From the NCBI GenBank assembly GCA_037893225.1, contig JAZGUH010000182.1, positions 1,178,001 through 1,242,000 of the forward strand: DNA of 64,000 bases, read 5' to 3'. This DNA is from Hippasteria phrygiana. Lineage: Eukaryota; Echinodermata; Asteroidea; Valvatida; Goniasteridae. Shown piece by piece: positions 46,998 through 57,387 of the stretch. The notes beneath the pieces were generated by a model that was not told the origin of the DNA, searched no databases, and saw nothing but the letters and a program-made list of their open reading frames with translations. Both the position numbers and the translations under genes were made by a program. Every line of letters starts with the position of its first letter. The stretch's first letter is position 1.

Positions 46998-48917
46998 AGG
47001 GGCTGTGTCGTCGCGCCATCTCGCGTTAACGAATCAAATATTGGAGTGCGCCCCCTTGCGCTTCATTTCGGTTATGTGCTATTTTTAACCTCCATCCGTT
47101 TGTTATGGCTGTTCTGGGAATTGGCTTTTGGAAACTACACCCCCTGGAACACGCACGCATGTCCAGCGTCTGCGTACTGAAATACACATACGTGTACACG
47201 TATACTTATAAACAAGTAGCACACATCGTACGCGTGGCACTCAGTTCTCTAAGAGTAAGATTATTAGAAAACACGTTCAAATTTCATCTGTTTATTTCAT
47301 AAAATTTCATTCACATGTACACAAGTGCCATGGAATATGTGTCTGAAAGTTGCATAGAATTGGAGGTTGGCGATATAGAAGTAGAACCTTACGCTGGAGA
47401 ACCTATGACATGTACATGCCGAAACTCTTGCCAGATCAGAGAGGACGACTCGGCACACAGGGTGCTTGTCCACGTAAATGTGCACAGCAAAACTGCAACG
47501 TGTCTTGTCGCTGTGGGACAGTTCGCGCTAAATTTTGTACACAAAATCCCACAGGCGGGGTATCCGTAAAAGGGTCTATGTATTATGTGTACATTCATTT
47601 GGATGTATCTTGTTTGTATCTTGCTTGTAAACTTAGGTCGATAAAAAGCTTCAGACTTATTTTGACCCGTCACTTCAATAACAAAATTATCATACTACTA
47701 AAAAAGAGGGGTAGTGGCTGCAGACAGTTCTTTAGCAGCGAAAAAAAGAATTAAAATCTAGAACTTAGAAGTACATTCTTTTTTTTAACAGTTGATAGAT
47801 GGAGCTGAAACAACTTCACTTGGTCGCTATTCCAATGGCACTTGTCAACAACTCACTGTGTGAAACAATATTTCCGCACATCAAGTCTACATGTAATGTA
47901 TAGTCAACATGTGCAGTACATACATTACATGTACAGTACATCCGATCCATGTACTCGGTATGTGAATTGTTCATGTCATAAAAAGTAATAAGCGAATAAT
48001 TCGTGCAAAACAGGTGAAAATTAGGGTTGTTTGAATATTTGTCGGGGTGTTTATTTCTTTGTTTCTTCGGTAGTCATCTTTATCATAGTGATGTGGGGAT
48101 CTGTGCGCCAGTGGCGTAAACACGGGGAAGGAGTTCAGGGGCCCGCCGATTTGTATTTCTTTTTTGTTTCGTAAATTTAAAAAGGGGAAATTGTACACAA
48201 AGTGATGTTTCAAATTTCAAGCGGTGTTTGGGGCGGGGGTATCCCCCGTTGAGAAAAAGTTCAAGATGCAGTACTTCGTTGACAAATTCAATAATCATCC
48301 CCACTTTTCGACACGGATTTACTCGCCACTGGTGAAATCTCATTTCATTGGCGTATACTATTTATTGGTAATAACTGTTATTATTGTGTTTATTATTTGA
48401 TAGTGTTGAAATAACTCTTATGATGTAACTTTCCATAAAGTCCTGCCGTCAAATGTAACACAAGGTCGTGGACTCAATATCGCCATCAGTATAGCTGTTT
48501 TACTTTGATTTGCTCATCATTGCACGCAGAGCCGATTTTAGTCGACATTTATTTCGATACATAGGCCTACAACTTGTTTGTATAGGAAGGGGCTGGTGCA
48601 TTATATATTTTACAATTATAAATACAGATATACTTATTTACTTATTTTCGTTTGGTTCTGTCATGGTACATTTTGGCGTTTGGCCGGCGGGTGGGGTGTC
48701 ACGGACTATGTTCGACTGTAGGCCTATTGTATATTTTTGGTGGCACAAACACATACAAAATACTTGTACATGCAGTATGTATCATGATCGCGCGAGCCCT
48801 GTAGGTCAGCGCGCGGTCGTGGGGTATTATTTGCAGTTACTGGGTTCATCTGCGTTCATCAGTTCGGGATTCAGTGTACAGTCACAAGCCTGCTATGATC
48901 GTGACGACACAGCCCCT
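46998..48917. mobile_element. TTAA element with AGGGGCTGT termini, copy 2
   Basis: It is flanked by TTAA (46994-46997 and 48918-48921), with ends AGGGGCTGTGTCGTC and its complement. It is 1920 bases with no gene, matches 32649-42125 minus the Harbinger, and shows the uninterrupted Harbinger target at 48837-48839. It is nested in the THAP element copy 2. Confidence 0.85.
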
Positions 48918-49005
48918 TTAAAACAGTATTTAAACTGTCTGAAAAGTCCAAAAATTCGATTTTCTTTTGGCGTTTTAGTTGCTCTTTAAACTGACTCGCA
49001 CTCAG

Positions 49006-49291
49006 CTGAATAGTGCTACTCTGGTTAAAATTTTTAAAATTGACCCAGAGTCCATGGTGTTGTATGGATCAGACGATTCTGTCGTTGTACCCAATCTTGA
49101 TGGATCTTTTCCAGAAATAGATAGTTTTCTTTCCTGGACCGTTACTGGGAAGGCGCGAAAGAACTCGCCCGCTAACCGGGGTTTGAAACCGTTCGGCCTT
49201 GACCGTGACGCCGGAGCTGGAGCTGGAGGATCTTCGGTCGATCCTTTTGTTGAGAAAAGATTCAAAAAACAAAGAAAGTCAAAATGGACAG
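49006..49291 (+). pseudogene. Orphan exon with good coding character
   Basis: After a possible acceptor CACTCAG the frame reads VKIFKIDPESMVLYGSDDSV, then PNLDGSFPEIDSFLSWTVTG, then a glycine/alanine stretch and FKKQRKSKWTG, ending at a donor ACAG/GTAAGG. It abuts the TTAA end of the upstream element. I do not recognise the family. Confidence 0.35.
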
Positions 49292-49394
49292 GTAAGGTTA
49301 TTAGTGCATAGACCTACACATTTCCAACCACTCCCACTTCCTGCGGTACCCGTGCCTTTGGAATCAATGATAACAGGAGCGGATTCATTCCAGG

Positions 49395-49620
49395 ACTGTT
49401 TGCGGAGGGGGGGGGGGGGGGTGTTCTGAAAAAATTGTGTAGATTTGCCCAAAAAGTTGACTCCCAAAATGTTTCGCCTGCGAACAACATTTTACAAGGG
49501 GGGAGGGGGGGGGGGGGGGGGGCACACTTTATCAACGTTGGTGGCGCCATTAACCTCTTTGTTTTGTTCTTACCCGTACAGGCAAAATAGACTAGGTTTT
49601 ACAAGCAAAAAATAAACTAG
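49395..49620. repeat. MITE-like repeat with long G runs
   Basis: It shares TTTGCCCAAAAA, GTTGGTGGCG and TTACAAGCAAA in order with the MITE at 21932-22188. It contains two G runs of about 16-18 bases (near 49409 and 49509). Confidence 0.6.
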
Positions 49621-49834
49621 AAACTGGTGTTTGTGTACAAACACAGGGCTGTTTCGGGTGTTTTTTGTTTTTTTTGTGGTAGTTTGATTCTGATTCTTGA
49701 TGAGATATCAATAGTAGATCAAACAAAATCTTGTTTTACATTCATGGCTGTCTACGACAGGTCAAGCAATTACGTATGCTTAATCATAATTGTTTTGGAA
49801 ATGTGAGCATACTTGCAGTTGGTGACCATGATGA

Positions 49835-51430
49835 TGTCATCGTGATGTCACACATTTTGCACATTCATATGTAAGTACATATGACCTAACAAATCTATTA
49901 CAAAAAGAATTTTGAAATTAGCATGTACTGTTGATGAGATGGCTTTGGGGTTCAAAAATTTAAAAATTACTAGAAAATCGTATGATGAGGTCATCATGAC
50001 GTCATGTAAATGTGTATCAATAACGCCTGCTAGTATACCTACATATCACGTTTCAATTTAATTGGACTTGTAATTCTGTAGATATATGGCTTCGAAAAAT
50101 ACACCTTTAAGATGACATCACGTGACATGTGATAACATCATCATAATGGCATGTCAATTTTCATCTATAAACCTGCAGACCTACCTAGATATTATATTTT
50201 AACTTAATCGAGCTTGTACTTTTGTAGATATATGGCTTCAAAAACTGTACCTTTAAGATCATGACGTCACGTGACATGTGATGACTTCATTAAAATGTCA
50301 TGTCAATTTCTATTTATAAACCTACTGGCTACCTAGATATTAATTTTCAACTTAATCGAACTTGTACTTTTGTAGATATATGCTTCAAAAACTGCCCCTT
50401 TAAGATGACGTCACGTGACATGTGACGACGTCATCATAACGTCATGTCAATTTTCATCTATAAACCTGCTGGCCTACGTAGATATTACATTTCAACTTAA
50501 TCGAACTTGTACTTTTGTAGATATATGACTTCAAAAACTGCCCCTTTAAGATGACGTCACGTAATATGCGATGACGTCATCATCATGTTAAGTCAATTTT
50601 CATCTATAAACCTATATGTTCTGGGCTACCTAAATATTACTTTTCAACTTAATCGGACTTGTACTTTTGTAGATATATGGCTTTAAAAACTGCCCCTTTA
50701 AGATGACGTCACGTGACATTTGATGACGTCATCATGAGGTAAACGTTCGGCACACATTGTGAGCAGTTAGTCTAAGTGTCTGCCAAGTTTAAAAGTACCC
50801 AAAGTGCCGGTAAGAAAGAAAACGTGTACAAATGCTATGAGCAATAATTTAGCGAGTGCCCCTTTAAGATGCCACCACGTGACATGTTATGACTTGATCA
50901 TAACGTCATGTCAATTTTCATCTACAACACCCGGTGGCATACCTAGATATTACGTTCCAACTTAATCGGACTTGTACTTTTGTAGATATATGGCTTTGAA
51001 AAATGCCCCTTTAAGATGACGTCACGTGACATGTGATGACGTCATCATGACGTAAAAGTTCGGCACACATTGTGAGCAGTTAGGGTAAGTGTCTGCCAAG
51101 TTTAAAAGTAGCCAAAGTGGCCGGTAAGAAAGAAAACGTTTACAAATGCTATGGGCAATAGTCTAGCTACTTGAAAAAAGACTACAAATCAACCCTTTTT
51201 ATAAACAGCATGCACATTTAAGCCATGGTTATCTGTCCTTCCCAGAATTCCTTTGTGTTATATTGAATTTGGTCTAAATTTTGAAATGGCTGTTATTTCT
51301 TACTTGAGTGAGCCACGATCATGAAATTTTGGAATTAGGTACAGAAAAATTCAATGTATACATTTTTGTAATCAAATTGACCCTTACATGCGTTTAAAAA
51401 AAATATGATGACGTCATCATGACGTCACAC
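49835..51430. repeat. Tandem array, about 146-base units rich in TGACGTCA
   Basis: Clear units start with CCTTTAAGATGACGTCACGTGA at about 50107, 50253, 50396, 50546, 50693, 50863 and 51010; one spacing is longer by about 20 bases. Each then has GATGACGTCATCA, TCAATTTTCATCTATAAACC, TTCAACTTAATCG and ACTTGTACTTTTGTAGATATATGG. Degenerate units extend to both sides. TGACGTCA is the CREB/ATF site and CACGTG an E-box. Units 5 and 7 share a different tail (TTCGGCACACATTGTGAGCA), a hint of higher-order duplication. Confidence 0.9.
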
Positions 51431-52150
51431 AATTTTCGCCTTTTAGGGCATATCTTTGAGACATACCAAAGCTATACCTGGAACGAGTATGATACACACG
51501 TTAGGCTGAAAATATTACAGATCAACTACGATGGAAGTTTGATCGGTTGCATGCTGCATAACGAAAAACACAAGGTTGGATTACACCATAGCCCCAGACA
51601 GGAAAATAAATGAGGGCTCTGATTGGTTGAGCCAATGGACATACAATACATATTCATGAACAGGGAAATAAACTGGTTACTTGTCTGGGCAAAACATCTA
51701 GGGTGAATAAAGCAAAATTACACTTAAACTTACATATGTGTATGGAAACAAACGAATCAATTTGCTAACAATTAAGTAACAACAATGGTTAAATATGGAA
51801 TTTTGTTTTAGAAAAAGCGAATGATTTTGCCTGGTTGCTACATATTTGTAAGATTTACTTAAACTCTCATCTTGTTTTCACACTTTTCCAAATATCATCC
51901 ATGCAGTGTCTAGCTTCTTGGCCAAATTTACATCCAAATTATTGTGAGCTTGAAACTGTCAATGAAATCCCAGAAGTGAATTTAGAAAGGTGTGAAATGC
52001 AAGGGTGAATTGGCTGTTTTGAAAACAGATTAAAATTAGATTTTTGATGAAAATGTGCCAATTGCAGTGATTTACACTATTTAAACGTGTTCCTCTGTGG
52101 GCCAGACTGCTTACATTTGAGGTAAGCTCTAAGGGATGTTACATATCCTG
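51431..52150. other. No gene seen
   Basis: This AT-rich stretch has no repeats or protein features that I recognise. Confidence 0.4.
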
Positions 52151-52189
52151 AGGTATATCTTTGACCCTCACCCCGGTGATATATCACCT

Positions 52190-54190
52190 TTTGGATAAAT
52201 TTCCAAGTAGTTGATGCGGACTGCCATGGGAAGCATATGTCCAGAATGTAGTAAAATTTGAAGCAGATGTCTACTCCCTTGAGTATAGCGAGCTTGCCTG
52301 TATGGCTCTGCTTTGTACGACCACAAACACTTGCTCAGGATCAAAAGCCTCGCCGAGCGCCAGAAGGAAAGGTTCACTGTTTCACCTTCTCCAGATAGGT
52401 AGGGATGCTTGATCCAATCTACATTGGGAGGGAAAAAAGGAAAACGATTCATGTAAACAACATACTGACCAGCATTGCTTAATGGCTCTGAAATTTAGCT
52501 TTGTGTTTGCTTGTTTTCTATTATTGTTAACCAGTTCAGACTGGGTGTATTTTGACATTGCTGGACCCAGCTGCGGGATTATTTTTCACGGGCCTGGGCG
52601 CCAGACATGTTCAGGCCATCATCTGCGGGTAGCACACCCCGATGTTCCTGGCCTCGCTCGGTGCAAGCGGGTTGCTGACAGATATTCCTGGCCTCGATCG
52701 AGTGCGTGTTTATCAGTCATCCGTTCTGAGTACCGCAAAACTTGTGCGTGTTAACTCGTCATCCGACGCGAACCGTTAAGAACATATGGGCAACTTGGCT
52801 GTTTACTACAAAAATTGGGTTTCACTTGATATAAAACTTCAGTAAACATTGACAGACCAGCTAACTTGACTACCCACATTTTTTCTTAAAAGAGAAAGAC
52901 GGAAATCTGCACACATGTGGCTATAGATGATGTGTCTGTCTAGTGACGTCATGCCCATCAGTCACCTGAATGTTGATTGCCGACATTCACCTGAATGTTG
53001 ATTGCTGACAGGCAACATACCAACCAAGCATTTCTACATTAAATTGCTTTTTAAGTTTAAAATCAGCATAACATAACCCCTAAAGCCCGGTTCATACTTC
53101 ATGAGAAATGCGAATGCGAAGCGAATTTCATGACGTCAACTATTGAGGTTTCATTTTGACGTATTCCGTTACGTTAACGAATTCGCTTCGCATACACATT
53201 CGCATGAAGTATGAACCGGGCTTAACCCTGCCAGACACAGCACAGTGCATCTGTGCCGACAGCTCCACTTTGCTGCACTCTGCACAAAAGTCAATTTGAT
53301 AAACTATGCAATCTAATGTATGTGGCAGGGTTCTAGCCAAAATGCCTTGGAGGGTTAGGGTTAAATCAATTGCATTCTTACCGGATGAACATCAATGAAG
53401 GACCTGATGACCTCATCCACACTTGCACGGCTCCAGTCCTTTTTTCCCTTCACACGTTTCACACCACTGGGAAAAAAGCATGGCAGAACCATCAGGGCCA
53501 GGTTCCTTTTTTTGATCTGAAAAGAAAATTCCCCTCTGGTTATTCATTTGATACTTTCATAGAAACATGGTGTATATATATGACTTGACCAACTTTTTTC
53601 CTTCAACTACTCATACCAACCAATATAGATTACTACATGTATACATGTAGATGGATACAAAGTTTTTCCCAAGAGATTTCTAGTTCTAGAGAGCAGTTTA
53701 TCATAGCCAATGTCTCCATACGGTAAAAATGATTTGATGCTATTTTTGAGGTTGACAATTCTTGATGTTGATTATCCATGTGCTAACACCTTTGAAAGCC
53801 CTGTGAATAGGACACATCGCATGCACGTACTGGTTTGTGCACAGATAGCGCACTAGGCAATATCATCTAGACGTGAATGTAAGGCATTGTCGGCAATGTA
53901 CTCTAATGTCACTTCAAGTGGCCTCCCGTGAGCAAGAAGCCCATACTGGACCCACCAGTTAACTAAAAGTAGTATGTGCTTAAAACACTCTGGATGCACA
54001 CAACTTGCATACATAAAAGTATACCCGGTACATGTACTGTGAGCAGAAGTAAGTTTCCATATGAAATGAACACTGTTATACCATGAAAGCTGCATACCGG
54101 TGGAGGGTGTCTGAACTCACAGGTACTGCAAAAGATGGACCCGAAGACATTCTTCCACTTGAGAAACAAGTTAATAGCTGCATATCAACT
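52190..54190 (-). pseudogene. Decayed multi-exon gene of a multicopy invertebrate family
   Basis: Minus-strand exons are recognisable. One at 53516-53382 (acceptor TTTTCAG, donor GTAAGA; 45 codons) reads LALMVLPCFFPSGVKRVKGK, then DWSRASVDEVIRSFIDVHP. One around 52360-52195 reads AFDPEQVFVVVQSRAIQASS and, after a one-base shift, LKGVDICFKFYYILDICFPW then TTWKFIQK. Upstream pieces at about 54190-54098 and 54000-53860 (HPECFKHILLLVNWWVQYG) may belong. The LLKGVD-CFK--YILD and SFI--HP patterns recall uncharacterised proteins, often with N-terminal zinc fingers, that are multicopy in fish and invertebrates. Function unknown. A Harbinger MITE sits in the intron. Confidence 0.5.
53084..53222. mobile_element. 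Harbinger MITE, 139 bases
   Basis: AGCCCGGTTCATACTTCATG and its complement form the ends, identical to the 8-kb Harbinger at 32730-40695. TAA is duplicated at 53081-53083 and 53223-53225. The interior retains GAAGCGAATT and its complement, so the whole element is close to palindromic. It was presumably mobilised by a Harbinger transposase like the one in this window. Confidence 0.92.
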
Positions 54191-54538
54191 CCTTCAATGA
54201 CTCCAAGCTCACATCAAGAAGCATAAAGCTTTCTTGATGCACTGCATTTTGTGTGAAAACAAAGGAAAAATTGGAAACCAAAGTATAACAGTGCAACGTA
54301 TACTGATGGTCTAAGGCCAAACAATTAACAAAAGCCCGTGTTGTACACTCCAGTTACATGTAAGTGTATACATATACATGTAGTACCCGGTACATGTACG
54401 TATGTATATTAGGAATGGGAAGGTGACATCTATATATCCGAGCCACTATAGTGGGGCTAGAACTTCCCAGTTCGGCCCCTAATGTGGTGCACTTTGATGT
54501 TTTCGTCTATAAGTTATTAGTGCCGTGCACCCCCAAAA

Positions 54539-54582
54539 CTACATGTATCGGGCTCCTACCAGAGCCCCATAGATACATGTAG
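54539..54582. repeat. Short hairpin
   Basis: CTACATGTATCGGGCTC pairs imperfectly with GAGCCCCATAGATACATGTAG. The region 54200-54857 has no gene. Confidence 0.6.
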
Positions 54583-55462
54583 CACAATTTTCCCAGGGGC
54601 TACTACAGCAAAAATGTAATTTTCATGCACCGTGTACACAAAAACTGCTGCCTCAAAAAATCCGTCTTAGTTATTTACATCCTCACCTTGCTTGCGCCAC
54701 AAAGAATGGTCGGTCAAATCGGTCCAAATTTTCGAAAATATGTGAAAACAATCTGTTTCGCACTGAAGCGATGTGACACACACCAAGCGGCTGTTTGGTA
54801 TCCCAGCATGCATGGGGCTGGGTCAGGCGTGGCTCGGACAAGCCATGATTATTCAGATTAAAGAGGAAAAAAAACCAATTTGCATTTTTTTTACTTTAGT
54901 GGCTTTTCTGAGAGCTTATGCCTCCCCAAACCTAACAAAGTAGGTTTGAAGAGTTTATGCATGGATTTGGCAATTTTAGAGAAGTTTTACTTTGGAGTCG
55001 CTTTCGCTCAGAATCAGAAAAGCTCGGGGTCAACCGCGTGTTTACAATCCAATCGTATGATGTATCTGCGTGGAGATAGATGACGTCACTATGCGAGTGC
55101 CCATTGTGTTTGCGTGCGTGCATATACATGTGTACTATGGTTTTGTCCTATTTTTATTGTTCCTGGTGGTACATAATTATTGCATGAACGTTGCACTGAT
55201 GAGTTTTTCATATTTTTATTAATGAGGTCTTTGTGGAGCAGGAAGCTTACTCGTGTCTTATTCATCCATATTTTGGCACTGAAATTTGGGTTTGGAATTT
55301 GTGTGGATGTGTGGATTAATTGGTGTGCGCGCCGCGAACATAGTCTGGTAACTGCATTGTATCTATCTCAATGAAATGAAAACATCACAGTGACGTCGCG
55401 GTACGTACAGACGTACACGTACTTTTATCAGGTCGCCGTGGACACAATTTTCGCTCTGGAAT

Positions 55463-55572
55463 AATGGCAGAATCTGATGGCTCGTAGGAAGAGTATAGCG
55501 TAGATTCTGAAGATTTTCAGCTCCCCGAAGACCCTTCGCTGCCCGCGCCCATTAATTGCGCCCCGACACAAG
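55463..55572 (+). pseudogene. First exon of a P2X7-like gene, with a stop
   Basis: The frame reads MAESDGS, a TAG, then EEYSVDSEDFQLPEDPSLPA. It lines up with the first residues of the P2X7-like gene at 11561 (MADSDSDNSWETYSVDSEGS), with TAG in place of the Trp codon. The cysteine-rich exons are missing from this element. Confidence 0.65.
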
Positions 55573-55713
55573 TATTTTTTTTATCACGAATTGGTTGCAA
55601 TGCCCACTAATGAAAATTTGGCTGTTTAGACGCTGCCGGACACCCCAACAATCGGTAGCATTTAACTAGCAATCTGTACTCTAAGCATCATCAATGACCA
55701 TTTTAATACTTAC

Positions 55714-56224
55714 TCGTGCCCTCTCCCTTTTCCGGAAAGCACCTCCAGATCGCATACGTCGTCTCTTAAAAGGCGATGGTGTCGCGCTGCGTGATCGACT
55801 CCTGCTCCCAACTTCAACATGTTCGGCTTGGTCGTGGCTGAGAGTGGGCCGCGTGATGGGCATCGGGCGCGGGCGGACTGGGGCTGACACTTACATGGAC
55901 TGGGCCGGCGGTAGAACGGATTGAGCCTGCAGCTGCTGAGACTACGGTCCGGCGGAAAGCTGGGCATGGTGCCTTCAGCCGGAATGGTACATTTATCCCG
56001 AGTCTGGCCTTCAGTGCTACAATTTCATCTTCACAGTCTTTCGCAAAATGTTCCTTACATATGTAAGACCATTTCGTCAGCCTAAAGTCAGATCGCGTTG
56101 TTTCCACAAACCGGACCCACTGCCGTCGTTGTTTTCCATCAACTTTGGGGAATCTTAGAAAAGATAGGTTCGGATTTTTGTCCGTATTTCTTGTGCAGCC
56201 ACCTACCACACACGTTCTCGGCAT
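55714..56224 (-). pseudogene. THAP-domain exon with one frameshift
   Basis: On the minus strand from 56224: MPRTCVVGGCTRN, then QRRQWVRFVETTRSDF, then ICKEHF and a final Cys, then FRLKA, a complete THAP zinc finger. After a one-base shift near 55900-55960 the exon ends with a basic box RRRMRSGGAFRKRERARV and donor GTAAGT, the same end as exon 1 of the THAP gene at 3592-4029. Downstream exons are absent. The start codon lies 18 bases from the inserted element at 56243. Confidence 0.8.
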
Positions 56225-56242
56225 AATACTTATTAACTTTAA

Positions 56243-56995
56243 AGAGGAAAGAAAACCAATTAGCATTTTTTTACTTTAGTGGCTTTTCTGAGAGCTTATG
56301 CCTCCCCAAACCTAACAAAGTAGGTTTGAAGAGTTTATGCATGGATTTGGCAATTTTAGAGAAGTTTTACTTTGGAGTCTCTTTCGCTCAGAATCAGAAA
56401 AGCTCGGGGTCAACCGCGTGTTTACAATCCAATCGTGTGACGTAGCTGCGTAGAGATAGATGACGTCACTATGCGAATGCCCATTGTGTTTCTATGCGTG
56501 TACGTGTGTACTATGTGTTGGTTTTGTCCTATTTTTAATGTTCCTGGCGGTGCATTATTGCATGAACGTTGCACTGATGAGTTGTTCATTATTTTTTTAA
56601 TGGGGTCTTTGTGGAGCAGCAAGCTTACTCGTGTCTTATTCATCCATATTTTGACACGAAAGTACGACCAGCTGACGACGAAAATGTCATAACACACACG
56701 CGGATGATAGTGCCAACACGCTGCAGACGTGGTGCATGCATGTGGCCGCGCTGCTGGTCCACCGAGGCCAAGTAAGCGCACACGCGTCATAAGGTCATAT
56801 GCATACATTTGCATCCTTAATTACCTTTGCAGGAATTGAGACCAAACGCTCACTCCAAGGGGCAATTTTAGTCATTGTTTTTTCAATGAAATAAATTTTA
56901 ATCGTTCTTTACCAATTTGTATTCGGTTAGAAGAATATACAAGCTCTCAGAAAAGCCAATAAAGCGGAAAAATGCAACTTGGTTTTCTTTCCTCT
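56243..56995. mobile_element. 753-base non-autonomous TTAA element nested in its own family
   Basis: TTAA flanks at 56239-56242 and 56996-56999; ends AGAGGAAAGAAAACCAA and its complement. The left 450 bases match 54862-55310 and the right 345 bases match 57060-57383, so it is a terminal-sequences-only derivative. It inserted just upstream of the THAP start codon. Confidence 0.88.
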
Positions 56996-57387
56996 TTAAT
57001 AGATTCCAGCTCCGAATAACTCCAAAAGTAAGCTAGGAAGGCCGTGAATTCGGCAAAAAATGCTAAGAAAGTACAACCAGCTGACGACGAAAATGTCATA
57101 AAACACACACGTTGATGATAGTACCAACACGCTGCAGACGTGGTGGCTGCACGGCCGGGTAAGCGCACACACGTCATAAGGTCATATGCATACATTTGCA
57201 TCCCTAATGACCTTTTCAGGAATTGAGACCAAACGCTCACTCCAAGGGGCAATTTTAGTCTATTTTTTTTTCAATGCAATAAATTTTAATCGTTCTTTAC
57301 CAATTTGTATTCGGTTAGAAGAATATACAAGCTATCTGAAAAGCCAATAAAGTGGAAAAATGAAACTTGGTTTTCTTTCCTCTTTAA

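Larger units (their letters stand above)
45197..48985. mobile_element. TTAA element with AGACCAACTTTTT / AGAGCAACTAAAAC termini, copy 2
   Basis: The left end is the last TTAA of the satellite (45193-45196) followed by AGACCAAC; the right end is GTTTTAGTTGCTCT then TTAA (48986-48989). It matches copy 1 (42525-43657) in reverse orientation. It carries a broken THAP gene on - and the nested element 46998-48917, whose insertion point is intact in copy 1 near 42570. Region 45210-46235 has no other gene. Confidence 0.82.
54862..57383. mobile_element. TTAA element with AGAGGAAAGAAAACCAA termini, carrying THAP and P2X7-like exons
   Basis: TTAA at 54858-54861 is followed by AGAGGAAAAAAAACCAA; the right end is TTGGTTTTCTTTCCTCT then TTAA (57384-57387). 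It encloses a THAP exon on - and a P2X7-like first exon on +, convergent as in the 8.66-kb element but only about 140 bases apart, so it is a miniature with the middle lost. A 753-base relative is inserted in it at 56243-56995. The left flank is not LINE-like while the right flank is, so the right boundary may be rearranged. Confidence 0.75.
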
